From contig NZ_WHNY01000020.1 of the NCBI RefSeq assembly GCF_013141695.1, positions 1-64,000 of the forward strand: 64,000 nucleotides of DNA. Reading direction: 5' to 3'. This stretch comes from Paenibacillus plantarum. GTDB taxonomy: Bacteria > Bacillota > Bacilli > Paenibacillales > NBRC-103111. The translations under genes and the position numbers were made by a program. The notes beneath the pieces were generated by a model that was given only the letters and a program-made list of their open reading frames with translations, ran no database searches and was not told the origin of the DNA. This document shows positions 55,761-64,000 of the stretch, in pieces; within the stretch, counting starts at the first letter, position 1, and every line of letters starts with the position of its first letter.

Positions 55761-56792
55761 TTAAAGAACTTGTTCAATGAATAAAGTCGTTTCCTTCGCC
55801 AGATCGATCTCTTTGATATCCAACACTTTATCTGTGGCATCCTGCTTCACAATCCGAATAATCGGACGCGTTGGAAGTCCTCTATGCTGACCAACGACAA
55901 CGCCAGTCTCCCGATTCGTCAATCGAACCGAAGTTCCCGTCGGATAGATCGAAACAATTTTCAAAAATTGAATCAACACATCGCGATCCAGTTTCGTCTC
56001 CGCCAACGCCAGCATATATTCACAAGCTTCATGCGGCAGCTTGCGGCGTCCTGCAGACATATCAAAGAGTAAGTTGTCGTACATATTAGCGACGGCAGTG
56101 ATTTTGGCATAGAGATGAATATCTTCCCCCATGATCCCTCTCGGAGCGCCTTCTCCATTCAGAGCCTCATGATGCTGAAAGGCAACATGTGCAATGAGCA
56201 GATTGAACTCACGCTTATTCTTCAATAGCTCAAACCCACGCCACGTATGATGTCGCCGCGGATCCTCCGATTCATCGTCTGTGAGCAGCTCCACTTTCCC
56301 AATATCATGCAGAAGCGCCCCCATAGCGAGATCCTTCAATTGGGTCGCATTCATCCCCATATTCATCCCGATGAGTACGGCCATCATGCAGACGTTCATG
56401 GCATGGATATACATTTGATTATCCTGCGTCCGAATGTCATTCAACTGTACGAGAACATCACGATTTTTCATAATCTCATCTAGTAGTGTGTTGATGGAGA
56501 TGCTGACGTTGCGCGAGTTGAAATCTTTCCCTGACTGAATAGACGCGAACGTCTGCCCCATCTGTGTCATGACAAGTCGCTTCGTTTCATCCGATAGGAT
56601 TTCCGGGATCTCCACATCTTCTAGGTTGGGGTCTTTGATATAAATCATCGTCACGCCAATTCGATTCAGCGTATTAATCATAAATACGGTTAGTTGCACA
56701 TTCTCCGAAAGCAAAATAGCCCCATTGCTGGCATATATCGTACGTCCCAGGAATTGACCGGACTCCACCGAATCCAAATGCACATATTTCAT
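55761..56792 (-). CDS. HD-GYP-like phosphodiesterase with altered GYP motif
   Basis: 343 residues from MKYVHLDSVE (TGGAG 8 bases upstream; GTG 56801 is the alternative). HD-GYP domain at about 130-300: HDIGKVEL, HHTWRGFELL, HHEALNGEGAPRG. The first HD and the His ligands are present, but the GYP triplet reads G-A-P with Tyr replaced by Ala. The DUF3391-like N-terminus (GQFLGRTIYASNGAILL) is typical. True members hydrolyse cyclic di-GMP or related signals; activity here is uncertain. Follows ogt by 34 bases in the same direction. Confidence 0.85.
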   Translation of the reverse strand: MKYVHLDSVESGQFLGRTIYASNGAILLSENVQLTVFMINTLNRIGVTMIYIKDPNLEDVEIPEILSDETKRLVMTQMGQTFASIQSGKDFNSRNVSISINTLLDEIMKNRDVLVQLNDIRTQDNQMYIHAMNVCMMAVLIGMNMGMNATQLKDLAMGALLHDIGKVELLTDDESEDPRRHHTWRGFELLKNKREFNLLIAHVAFQHHEALNGEGAPRGIMGEDIHLYAKITAVANMYDNLLFDMSAGRRKLPHEACEYMLALAETKLDRDVLIQFLKIVSIYPTGTSVRLTNRETGVVVGQHRGLPTRPIIRIVKQDATDKVLDIKEIDLAKETTLFIEQVL

Positions 56793-56826
56793 AGGATTCA
56801 CTCCACATGTTGTAGTTGTTGAACTT

Positions 56827-57363
56827 CTAGGTTAGCAATGATCGTTGTTCCAAATCTAATAAGTGCACTTTGGTCGGAAGGCCCCCGCCATATCCTACAA
56901 GATCGCCGTTTGCGCCAATGATCCGATGACATGGGATGATGACAGGTATGGGATTCTGATTGTTCGCTCCCCCTACGGCTCTAACAGCTTTCGGCGAGCC
57001 AATCGCTTCCGCTATATGTTTATAGGATGCTGTCTCCCCATAGGGGATCGTTTGCAAAGCCAGCCATACACGCTTCTGGAAATCTGTTCCTTGTAGGTCC
57101 AGATCCCCTTCAAAGCTATCTCGTTCTCTCTTAAAATACTGCATTAACTGCTCAGCTACGGGCGCTAGCTGCTCCGCATTTTCGATAAGCTCAAACGCCC
57201 CATACCAACGACTTGCCCACTGCTCACGTTGTTCTCGATTCTTCTCATAGGTACCGAACTCGACTTTGCAGAGGCCTTGTGGGGATGCCACAAGCACGAG
57301 GGGACCTATCGGCGAGTCGATCTCTGTGTAGGTGAGCAAGACTGTTTCTTGCGGCTGTTTCAT
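56827..57363 (-). CDS. ogt: methylated-DNA-protein-cysteine methyltransferase
   Basis: 178 residues. Transfers the alkyl group from O6-alkylguanine in DNA to its own C145 in IIPCHRIIG. RAVGGANNQNP, the helix-turn-helix segment PYGETASYKHIAEAIGSPKAV and LVGYGGGLPTK are diagnostic. The ribosome site AGGAGG is inside the end of queG; only one base separates the queG stop from this start, so translation is coupled. Confidence 0.95.
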   Translation of the reverse strand: MKQPQETVLLTYTEIDSPIGPLVLVASPQGLCKVEFGTYEKNREQREQWASRWYGAFELIENAEQLAPVAEQLMQYFKRERDSFEGDLDLQGTDFQKRVWLALQTIPYGETASYKHIAEAIGSPKAVRAVGGANNQNPIPVIIPCHRIIGANGDLVGYGGGLPTKVHLLDLEQRSLLT

Positions 57364-57364
57364 C

Positions 57365-58546
57365 TTATTCCTCCTGTACGGCCACTGCTTGACTGTTCAG
57401 TACAGCTATGGCTTTCTCGATGTCCGTCTTTACCTGCGGCTCTTGCTCAGCCGCAGCAGCTTTCGTTAAAGCGGCGAAAGCATCCTCACCGCCGATGCGC
57501 CCTAGCGCCCACGCTGCGGTAGCCCGGATTTCCGGGCGAGGATCGCTCCGCAGCAGATCACTCAAGACCGGCACCGCTGTGCGGTCCTTGAAATTGCCCA
57601 GCGCGATGATCGCGTTGCGCTGGATGGGCTTTTTGCCGCGCCAGGATGCTGCGATGCGCCCGTACTGCTCTTTGAAGTCCTTGTTCGACATCGTGAGCAA
57701 GGGAATGAGCAGCGGCTTGACCTTCTCCGGGTCAGGCTGCAGTTCGGGATGATGCGTCCAGTTCATCCCCTTGTTCTTTGGGCAAACGACCTGGCACGTA
57801 TCACAGCCGTAGAGTCGGTTACCGATCTTGCGTTTGTATTCGTCATCCACATACCCCTTGGTCTGTGTGATGAACGAGATGCAGCGGCTCGAATTGAGCT
57901 GCCCTGGGCCGACTAGCGCCCCTGTGGGACAGGCATCGATGCAAATCGTGCAGTCTCCGCATTGGTCCATAATACCTATATCGGATTCGAACGGGATGTT
58001 CGTGATCATTTCGCCCAAATACACCCACGCCCCCCATTCGGGGGTGATGACGGCGCAGTTTTTGCCGCTCCAGCCGATGCCGGCACGTTCGGCGACAGCC
58101 CGGTCGACAAGGACACCGGTGTCGACCATGCTCATTAGTCTCGCCTCCGGCACGCGCTCGGCGATGAAGGCTTCCAGCTTCGCGAGCCGGTCGCGAAGCA
58201 CGTCGTGGTAGTCGCTCCCCCACGAGGAGCGCGAGATCATGCCCCGATAAGCCCCAGGCTCAGATCGGGGCGGGTTCGAGAGCTTCGACGGGTACGCGAC
58301 GGCGATCGAGATGATCGACCGTGGCCCGTCGAAGCTCAGCTCGGGATGTACCCGCTTCTCGATGTCCGGCTCCTCGAAGCCGGATTCGAAGCCATTCTCC
58401 CTGTGGCGGAGAAGGATATCTTTCAATGCATGAAACGGCTCCGCAGAAGTGAAGCCGATCTTATCAATACCAAGAGAGGGCGCGGCTTCCACGATCTCTT
58501 GTTGTAACTTGCGCCAATCTGTTCTGTCAGGAATGGAAACCGCCAA
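57365..58546 (-). CDS. queG: epoxyqueuosine reductase
   Basis: About 393 residues. Reduces epoxyqueuosine in tRNA to queuosine with cobalamin and two 4Fe-4S clusters. Cluster cysteines: CGDCTICIDACPTGA near 200 and GCDTCQVVCPKN near 250. Catalytic Asp region VDTGVLVDRAVA, GWSGKNCAVI, and C-terminal HEAT repeats (about 295-385). The start TTG 58546 has GAGGGAAGG 8 bases upstream; GTG 58555 directly abuts that site. The coding region is GC-rich. Operon with ogt. Confidence 0.93.
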   Translation of the reverse strand: MAVSIPDRTDWRKLQQEIVEAAPSLGIDKIGFTSAEPFHALKDILLRHRENGFESGFEEPDIEKRVHPELSFDGPRSIISIAVAYPSKLSNPPRSEPGAYRGMISRSSWGSDYHDVLRDRLAKLEAFIAERVPEARLMSMVDTGVLVDRAVAERAGIGWSGKNCAVITPEWGAWVYLGEMITNIPFESDIGIMDQCGDCTICIDACPTGALVGPGQLNSSRCISFITQTKGYVDDEYKRKIGNRLYGCDTCQVVCPKNKGMNWTHHPELQPDPEKVKPLLIPLLTMSNKDFKEQYGRIAASWRGKKPIQRNAIIALGNFKDRTAVPVLSDLLRSDPRPEIRATAAWALGRIGGEDAFAALTKAAAAEQEPQVKTDIEKAIAVLNSQAVAVQEE

Positions 58547-58599
58547 TCCGCACACCTTCCCTCAAATCCAATTTTGATCACGAAGTAGTCCAAGAAGCA

Positions 58600-58728
58600 T
58601 ACTCGACATCGAATATTGAATTCAGCCGGAACTTCCGGTGCTCACGTAGCTATCACTACGCTCCGCTCCTCATTTCCTATCTTCTTTCAATCTTCTCGGT
58701 GCTGAAAACCGGACTTTTTGAACACGAA
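58600..58728. repeat. candidate dispersed intergenic element
   Basis: Contains GCCGGAACTTCCGG, CACGTAGCTATCACTACG-CTCCGCTCCTCATTT and CGGTGCTGAAAACCGG, then ACTTTTTGAACACG. The nested CCGG/CGGTGC ends and the purine/pyrimidine middle look like a repeated extragenic element I associate with Paenibacillus genomes from memory. Copy number not testable here. Confidence 0.35.
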
Positions 58729-58729
58729 T

Positions 58730-59329
58730 TTACAGCTTCCCGGCCATATCAAGCGGCCATAACACAAAGTCAGCCCGTCCTTGGACGAGACTGATCGGTA
58801 TGACCCCGAACATACGGCTGTCTGCACTTGCTGCATGATGCCGGTTATCGCCCATTACGAAGATCTGGCCCGGTCCGACCTCTGTCGGTCCGAAGTCACC
58901 ATCTTCGATAGGCGTATCCGCATACGGCTCCGTGACTTTATCCCCGTTCACATAGAGCGCCCCTTGGCGGCTCTGTACTTCATCGCCTGCGATAGCCACG
59001 ACCCTTTTGACCAACAATGGATGCTGAGGTAATGCTAACTTCTCAGGCTCCTCGAGAATCACGATATCGCCCCGACTCGGTGCTTTCAAATAGGTGATGG
59101 CTTTATTCACGAACAACCACTCGCCTTCTCGAAGCGTCGGATCCATCGAGTGACCGCGCACTGTAGATAGATTGAAACCGAATTGATGAACAATGATAAC
59201 AACAAGAAGAGCTACGAGAATGGATTTCGTCCAGTCCCACAGCTCGTGCGTGAAGCTTTTCGATTCATGAACATACCCTTGTGCAGAAACTTGTCTTTTC
59301 GAATCTTCTCGCCCTACAAAGAAGCTCAC
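58730..59329 (-). CDS. lepB: type I signal peptidase
   Basis: 199 residues, SipS-type. One N-terminal TM anchor (about 33-52). Catalytic S61 in GHSMDPTL and general-base K108 in LVKRVVAIAGD; also VMGDNRHHAASADSR. Start GTG, overlapping the ntdP stop as TGAGTG with GGAGGC upstream: translationally coupled. Removes signal peptides of exported proteins, such as the deacetylase and SleB-like proteins of this window. Confidence 0.95.
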   Translation of the reverse strand: MSFFVGREDSKRQVSAQGYVHESKSFTHELWDWTKSILVALLVVIIVHQFGFNLSTVRGHSMDPTLREGEWLFVNKAITYLKAPSRGDIVILEEPEKLALPQHPLLVKRVVAIAGDEVQSRQGALYVNGDKVTEPYADTPIEDGDFGPTEVGPGQIFVMGDNRHHAASADSRMFGVIPISLVQGRADFVLWPLDMAGKL

Positions 59330-59884
59330 TCAACCGCCTCCACTTTTATACTTTTCCCATTGCTCATAATAGTAGATCACCATGTCATCCTGGAAAGGCG
59401 GCTTGTCCTCATTCACTAACGCCAGCAGCGCTGCAAGCCCCTCCTTCACCTTCGTTTCGACAAGGGACGAGTAATGGTAGCCGAGCTTATGACGCTCGTA
59501 TTCATCTTGATCCACAATATGTACTGTTCGATCTGGCAGCCGGATAACGTCCAAGTCATAATCGATATATGTTAAAATTTGCTGATTCACGTATAAAGGA
59601 GAGGCCACATTACAGTAATAGCGCACCCCTGTCTCCTCCATGAGAGCAACGATATTAAACCACATTTTCGGAATGAAAAAAGAAACCCCAGGAATGCGGC
59701 TAACCCACTCTTTGCCATCCGCTTCTTGAATCTTAGTCTGACTATTAATGAACACAAGCATGCCCTGTTTCTGATGCTCTTCATGGAGCATACTTGAAGG
59801 AACCCGCCAATTGGTCAACCACATGCGATGGAGATGCCCGTCGTGTTTGAAGCTTTTTATCACATACGGCGTGAAATTATCCAT
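59330..59884 (-). CDS. ntdP: DUF402 nucleoside tri-/diphosphate phosphatase (YgaC/NtdP type)
   Basis: 184 residues. Typical DUF402 segments: VIKSFKHDGHLHRMW, YCNVASPLYVNQQILTYIDYDLDVI and DQDEYERHKLGYHYS, whose Asp/Glu residues bind divalent metal in the family. Relatives hydrolyse nucleoside tri- and diphosphates. GAGGAGC is before the ATG. First gene of the ntdP-lepB pair. Confidence 0.9.
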   Translation of the reverse strand: MDNFTPYVIKSFKHDGHLHRMWLTNWRVPSSMLHEEHQKQGMLVFINSQTKIQEADGKEWVSRIPGVSFFIPKMWFNIVALMEETGVRYYCNVASPLYVNQQILTYIDYDLDVIRLPDRTVHIVDQDEYERHKLGYHYSSLVETKVKEGLAALLALVNEDKPPFQDDMVIYYYEQWEKYKSGGG

Positions 59885-59938
59885 GTTCCAAGCTCCTCTG
59901 TAAGTTGCTGCCGAAACGTCACCTTATTATACTAGAAA

Positions 59939-59980
59939 AGCATATCTGACCCCCAATTGCAATGGCGGCACAGATATGCT
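59939..59980 (-). terminator. terminator of the GNAT gene
   Basis: AGCATATCTG and CAGATATGCT arms, minus strand followed by TTTTC. Confidence 0.7.
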
Positions 59981-60026
59981 CCCTATAAGCAAACTTATTT
60001 CATTCCCTACCAGTAACAAGTGAAGA

Positions 60027-60458
60027 CTAGACGCTTACTTTTTTCACAATGCTAAGTCGATGAGCAGCTCTGGAAAAGTCATCTGAACTGTAACCAGCAG
60101 ACTCATACACAGGCAGCACCATTTCATTGTGCACATCTACCGTTACCATAATTTTCTTAACATTCCGCCCGAGAAACCGCTGCTTCATTGCCTCGATCAA
60201 AGCTTTGCCGATACCCTTACGTTGATATGCTGTTGCGACTGCGATCCTATAGTAGTAGCCATTGTTATTATCAATCGTGCCGATAATCATGCCTACGACT
60301 TGCTCTTCTTCTTGAGCGATTAAAACAAGCTCCGTGTCCCACGAAAGCTGACGAGCGAAGGCTTCAATCGTCTCTTCATAGCAGGTTTCCGACAGAACGT
60401 CTTCTAGAAGTTCTTTAACCGAAGAGGTATCACCAAGTTGAAATGAACGAACATGCAT
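60027..60458 (-). CDS. GNAT acetyltransferase
   Basis: 143 residues from MHVRSFQLGD (GGAGAG 6-8 bases upstream). Acetyl-CoA loop AVATAYQRKGIGKALIEAM near 75-93; C-terminal NEMVLPVYESAGYSSDDF. The substrate is unknown. Divergent from the ger operon, sharing a 300-base region that holds two cre-like sites. Confidence 0.87.
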   Translation of the reverse strand: MHVRSFQLGDTSSVKELLEDVLSETCYEETIEAFARQLSWDTELVLIAQEEEQVVGMIIGTIDNNNGYYYRIAVATAYQRKGIGKALIEAMKQRFLGRNVKKIMVTVDVHNEMVLPVYESAGYSSDDFSRAAHRLSIVKKVSV

Positions 60459-60595
60459 ACGGTTCTCTCCCAATTCCATATTAATTTGTAGAGATTAATT
60501 TTCTGGTAAAGTAGTAAATACGACAAAAAAACACGAAATCCTGCTAAAAATGTGGTGAAATTCACAAAAAACTTTGTTTTTTTCGATTTATCTCT

Positions 60596-60623
60596 TGAAA
60601 GCGCTTAAATGCAAGCGTTTTCA
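60596..60623. promoter_or_regulatory. tandem cre-like (CcpA) sites
   Basis: TGAAAGCGCTTAAA (60596-60609, one mismatch) directly followed by TGCAAGCGTTTTCA (60610-60623, full match to TGNAANCGNWNNCA). Between the GNAT gene and the ger operon. The rest of 60459-60759 is AT-rich; I could not pick a convincing sigma-G promoter. Confidence 0.6.
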
Positions 60624-60759
60624 ATTTTAAAAATTCCTTTTTAGCTGATTATTCTAGTTCTTTTTACCTCTATGTATTCGTTATGATCTAGCCTTGAAGA
60701 CGCATAAAAGGAGACGCGCCAAGGAACAATGTAAGACAGAACTGTGAATTTGAGAATTT

Positions 60760-62331
60760 ATGGGATGGATGAACATGGAATTGATCCGCCGCTTATTTAA
60801 AGTCGCAAATCGGATGCTCGAAGAAAACACCAACGATCTACAGGAACCGCCTCCGTCAGAAATCGTCGAAATTTCCACATGCCTTTCCGAAAATCTAAAT
60901 CAACTCGCCACGATTTTCAGTGACACACCCGATTTAATCGTGCGCACGTTTACTTATAAACAAACCGGAGCCTCGGCAGCACTGGTCTATCTAGATGGTC
61001 TCGTTGATAAAAATTCCATTAACAATAATGTCTTACATGAGCTCATGTTTCGTACAACGAATGATGAGAAGGACGAGTTGCCCGTCGCTATTGGCGATCT
61101 CAGCAGCATGATTGCGTGGTCAGCGGTTGAAGCGGCAATATTGTACGGCTATAGCGTTCTTTTCATTGATGGGCAAGCCCATGTTTTTTCGTTAGAAACA
61201 CAAGGCTGGCCGCAACGAGCTATTGAGGATTCTCAAATTGAAGCTTCACTGAAAGGCGCACATCAAGGCTTTATTGAAACGGGTAGTCAAAATATTGCCT
61301 TAATTCGTCGATACATCTCCAGCCGGGAGCTCAAAATTAAAGAACATTATGTCGGAAACAGGACCAAAAGCAAAGTATCTATCTTGTATTTGGAAGATAT
61401 TGCGCTCCCTGACATACGTCTTGAATTAGAGCGTCGCATCTCCAGCTTGCAGATCGACTGCATCTTAAATACGGGCGAACTTGCGGAGCTAATCGAAGAT
61501 AACCCCTTCTCCCTGTTTCCACAAATGATTACAACCGAACGACCGGATACTGCAGCATCCCAGCTGTTACAAGGACGCTATGTTGTCGTCGTTGATCGAT
61601 CCTCAAGTGTATTGATTGCACCCGTAGGATTAGCGGCGTTCTTTCAAGGTATCGATGATTACAGCACGCGTTGGCCCGTTGCTACCTTCTTTCGACTGCT
61701 TCGCTTCTTCGCTTGTATTATCGCAGCGTTTCTTCCGGCATTTTATATTGCCTGTGTTTCATATAATCATGAACTGATTCCCTTGGACTTGATTTTATCC
61801 ATTGGCGAGTTTCGATCGGCGGTCCCCTTCCCGCCTTTCATTGAAGCACTCATCATGGAGATTATGCTCGAAATGTTAAGAGAGGCAGGCGTCCGACTTC
61901 CTGCGCCGGTTGGCCAAACTGTCGGGATTGTAGGAGGTATTGTCATTGGACAAGCAGCGGTTCAAGCTGGCATCGTAAGCAATCTCATGGTCGTCGTCGT
62001 AGCGTCCACGGCGGTTGCCTCCTTCATTCTCCCTAATTATGATATGGCCGCTTCCGTTCGTTTGATTCGTTTCCCTATGATGACGATTGCCTCCCTCTAC
62101 GGGGTAGTCGGGATTATGGCAGGCGCCATGGTCATACTAGCTCACCTCATTAGTTTAAAATCACTTGGAGAGGCATATAGCACTCCCATTGCACCGCTCC
62201 GAATAGCAGACTGGAAAGATGTGTTCATCCGCCTGCCGCTCAAAAAAATGGTCCACCGCCCCAAAAGTGTGCGCTCTCTTCAAAAACGTCGATATAGCAG
62301 AATGAAACAGAAAGGAGATGACTCTTCATGA
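60760..62331 (+). CDS. spore germination protein, GerA family (GerKA-like)
   Basis: 523 residues. A subunit of a nutrient germinant receptor in the spore inner membrane. N-terminal hydrophilic domain to about 290 (IRRYISSRELKIKEHYVGNRTKSKVSIL), DRSSSVLIAPVGLAAFFQGIDDYSTRW, then about five TM helices (300-490) with PVGQTVGIVGGIVIGQAAV. The ribosome site is poor; ATG 60760, 60769 or 60775 are all possible. First gene of a gerA-B-C operon, joined to the next by a 4-base overlap. Confidence 0.93.
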   Translation: MGWMNMELIRRLFKVANRMLEENTNDLQEPPPSEIVEISTCLSENLNQLATIFSDTPDLIVRTFTYKQTGASAALVYLDGLVDKNSINNNVLHELMFRTTNDEKDELPVAIGDLSSMIAWSAVEAAILYGYSVLFIDGQAHVFSLETQGWPQRAIEDSQIEASLKGAHQGFIETGSQNIALIRRYISSRELKIKEHYVGNRTKSKVSILYLEDIALPDIRLELERRISSLQIDCILNTGELAELIEDNPFSLFPQMITTERPDTAASQLLQGRYVVVVDRSSSVLIAPVGLAAFFQGIDDYSTRWPVATFFRLLRFFACIIAAFLPAFYIACVSYNHELIPLDLILSIGEFRSAVPFPPFIEALIMEIMLEMLREAGVRLPAPVGQTVGIVGGIVIGQAAVQAGIVSNLMVVVVASTAVASFILPNYDMAASVRLIRFPMMTIASLYGVVGIMAGAMVILAHLISLKSLGEAYSTPIAPLRIADWKDVFIRLPLKKMVHRPKSVRSLQKRRYSRMKQKGDDSS

Positions 62332-63425
62332 ATCCAGGGAAAGGCAATCAGATTACGCTGTTTCAGTATATTTTGCTCATTCACAGTGTTCAAATGGGCA
62401 TTAGCCTTCTCCCTCTGCCTGGCGATCTTGCGAGAGGCTGTGGGACAGACGGATGGATTGTTTTAATCATCGGTTGGCTTGCTTCTATGACCAGCAGCCT
62501 GATTATCATTCAGATCATGAGAAGGCACCCGAATGGTACCATCATCGACTTACTGAGTCACTACTTTGGAAAATGGGTTGGAAAAGTGGGAATGGTCATG
62601 TTTATCGGCTATTTCCTCCTCTTCATCTACTTGATTTATAATCGTATGGCCCTGTTAGTTCAGAATTGGATTATGCAGCAAACCAATTCTTCCGTTCTTA
62701 TGCTGCTTTTCCTTCTTCCTGCTTATATGATCACTAGGGGTGGATTTCGCATCATTGGCCGCTATTCTGAAATTCTCCTTTTCCTTTCCTGCGGCTTAAT
62801 CTTAACTTCCCTCTATCTATTCAAGCATGCGCAATGGATTCATCTGCTTCCCATCCTAAAACACGGTTGGATCCCCATCTTACAAACCGTAAGAACCAAC
62901 ATTCTCTCTTTTATCGGATTTGAAATTGCCTTCTTTCTATACCCCTACTTAGAAAATAAAAGCTCGGCATCCATCGGCATCATTATTGCGAATTCGATCA
63001 CCTTCGTTATTTACATGCTGTTTACGTTACTTGCTTTCGTCAATTTCAGCCCAGACGAGATCACGCAATACCATAATACGCTCATCTCTTTATTTAAAAT
63101 CATTGAGTTTCGTTTTCTGGAACGCTTTGATATTTTAATCCTCTCCACCTACTTGCTCATTATCGTAAGAACCTTCATTCCTGTGCTGTATGCTGTAGTT
63201 ATTTGTACACAGCAGCTGGGACTCAAAGGGCAGCCCCGACTGCACATCCTCCTCATACTTACCGTAATGGTAGCTGTCGCATGGATTTGGAAGCCTGGTT
63301 GGAATGCGAGTGTGCACTTAAAAGATATTGTCCAAAATATCGGAATCGGGATCGCTTTCGTTATGCCGCCGCTCTTATGGGCCATTCTAGCAGGCATGCG
63401 TCGAATAAGGAGGGCCTCCCCATGA
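62328..63425 (+). CDS. spore germination protein, GerB family
   Basis: 365 residues, amino-acid-permease-like B subunit of the germinant receptor with about ten TM helices; probably binds the nutrient. The ATG lies in the ATGA overlap with the A-subunit stop, with AAAGGAGATG upstream. The N-terminal QITLFQYILLIHSVQMGISLLPLP is typical of GerAB/GerKB. Confidence 0.93.
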   Translation: MNPGKGNQITLFQYILLIHSVQMGISLLPLPGDLARGCGTDGWIVLIIGWLASMTSSLIIIQIMRRHPNGTIIDLLSHYFGKWVGKVGMVMFIGYFLLFIYLIYNRMALLVQNWIMQQTNSSVLMLLFLLPAYMITRGGFRIIGRYSEILLFLSCGLILTSLYLFKHAQWIHLLPILKHGWIPILQTVRTNILSFIGFEIAFFLYPYLENKSSASIGIIIANSITFVIYMLFTLLAFVNFSPDEITQYHNTLISLFKIIEFRFLERFDILILSTYLLIIVRTFIPVLYAVVICTQQLGLKGQPRLHILLILTVMVAVAWIWKPGWNASVHLKDIVQNIGIGIAFVMPPLLWAILAGMRRIRRASP

Positions 63426-64000
63426 AGCCGATGCGAACGAGCTTGCTTTTATTTCCGATTTTCGCATTCTTCATCCTGATATCTAGTTGCAAAGATCAAA
63501 TGCCTTTAGAAAATGTGACGCTTGTTCTCATGGTCGGGATGGATTTGGACAAAGATAATAACCTCGTTATTTATGCATCAAGTCCCGTCTTTAACAAAGA
63601 GGCCAAGTCGAAAAATGAAGTCATAAAAGTATCATCGATGAACGTGAGGGATAGCCGAAACGAATTGGACTCGCGTGCTTCGGCGCTTATTAGCGCAGGT
63701 AAAATCCAAAATGTGCTCATTAGCAAACGTATCTTGGCCCATGACGACTGGTTTAAGCTGCTGGATGTCTTCTTCCGTGACCCCAAAATCTCCGAAACGG
63801 CCAGAGTCATTGCCGTTGAGGGCTCCATCGAAGAAATTATTAACTTTGCGCCAGCAGATAAACGGAGAATGTCCATGCATATTGCCAAGCTCCTGGACAC
63901 CGCTCATATGCGCAACCTGGTGCAAGTCTCCACACTTTTTGACCTTCATCGGCAAATGTATGAGAAAGGAATTACCCCCTACTTAACTGACCTTCGCAAG
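63422..64000 (+). CDS. spore germination lipoprotein, GerC family (partial)
   Basis: Runs off the right edge; 193 codons visible. Begins MKPMRTSLLL in an ATGA overlap with the B-subunit stop. Signal peptide with lipobox LISSC (Cys near residue 23), then the GerC N-domain, MGMDLDKDNNLVIYASSPVFN and a later RNLVQVSTLFDLH. C subunit of the germinant receptor, anchored as a lipoprotein in the spore inner membrane. AAGGAGGG lies upstream inside the palindrome GGAGGGCCTCC, which could mask the site unless the B gene is being translated. Confidence 0.93.
   Translation, partial: MKPMRTSLLLFPIFAFFILISSCKDQMPLENVTLVLMVGMDLDKDNNLVIYASSPVFNKEAKSKNEVIKVSSMNVRDSRNELDSRASALISAGKIQNVLISKRILAHDDWFKLLDVFFRDPKISETARVIAVEGSIEEIINFAPADKRRMSMHIAKLLDTAHMRNLVQVSTLFDLHRQMYEKGITPYLTDLRK

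Overview
The window looks like an ordinary chromosomal segment of an endospore-forming, low-to-mid GC Firmicute of the Paenibacillus type. Pointers are AGGAGG-type ribosome binding sites nearly everywhere, a gerA-gerB-gerC germinant receptor operon, a SleB-like spore cortex/cell wall hydrolase, a YheC/D-type ATP-grasp protein, a YneF protein, CcpA-type cre sites, and the gene order moxR-DUF58-transglutaminase-guaA-pbuG, which to my knowledge mirrors yeaC-yeaD-yebA-guaA-pbuG of Bacillus subtilis. I see no tRNA, rRNA, CRISPR array, prophage or insertion sequence.

Layout. 0.2-8.7 kb (minus): a guanine-riboswitch-controlled purine permease, a DUF1304 membrane protein, guaA and the transglutaminase/DUF58/MoxR cluster. 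8.8-13.3 kb: a secreted polysaccharide deacetylase, a Bcp peroxiredoxin, and an FAD oxidoreductase with an ECF41-type sigma factor behind a matching promoter. 13.3-14.5 kb: 1.2 kb of non-coding DNA made of different repeats plus a dense DnaA-box cluster. 14.5-18.7 kb: an orphan 2,3-diaminopropionate operon (sbnA, sbnB, adenylate-forming ligase) with a divergent ATP-grasp gene. 18.8-29.7 kb: an ABC exporter, an LCP cell-wall ligase, a second-type hemL and a large gltB with an odd translation start. 30-38.5 kb: amidase, a VOC-DinB fusion, KDPG aldolase/KDG kinase, inositol phosphatase, fabI, uvsE. 37.6-41.4 kb: an AraC regulator divergent from a GH78 rhamnosidase with an inverted pair of putative operator sites. 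41.5-50.7 kb: ddl with an unknown partner, an amidase-domain protein, acnA, a SleB-like hydrolase, an MNT-HEPN toxin-antitoxin pair, a cation exporter, an IclR regulator. 51-53.2 kb: an alpha/beta hydrolase followed by a 38-bp minisatellite lying between two 200-bp direct repeats. 53.2-60.5 kb (minus): dgt, folE, yneF, an HD-GYP-like protein, ogt, queG, lepB, ntdP and a GNAT gene. 60.7-64 kb (plus): a gerA operon running off the edge.

Most of the content is housekeeping: purine, folate/queuosine, cell wall, fatty acid and central metabolism. The points most worth a second look are the DnaA-box cluster at 13.83-13.96 kb, the ECF41 module with its promoter, the diaminopropionate-ligase operon, the repeat-bracketed minisatellite at 52.2-53.1 kb, and the hairpin between a Shine-Dalgarno-like run and the gltB start codon. 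All functional calls rest on reading motifs and remembered family features; no database search was run.
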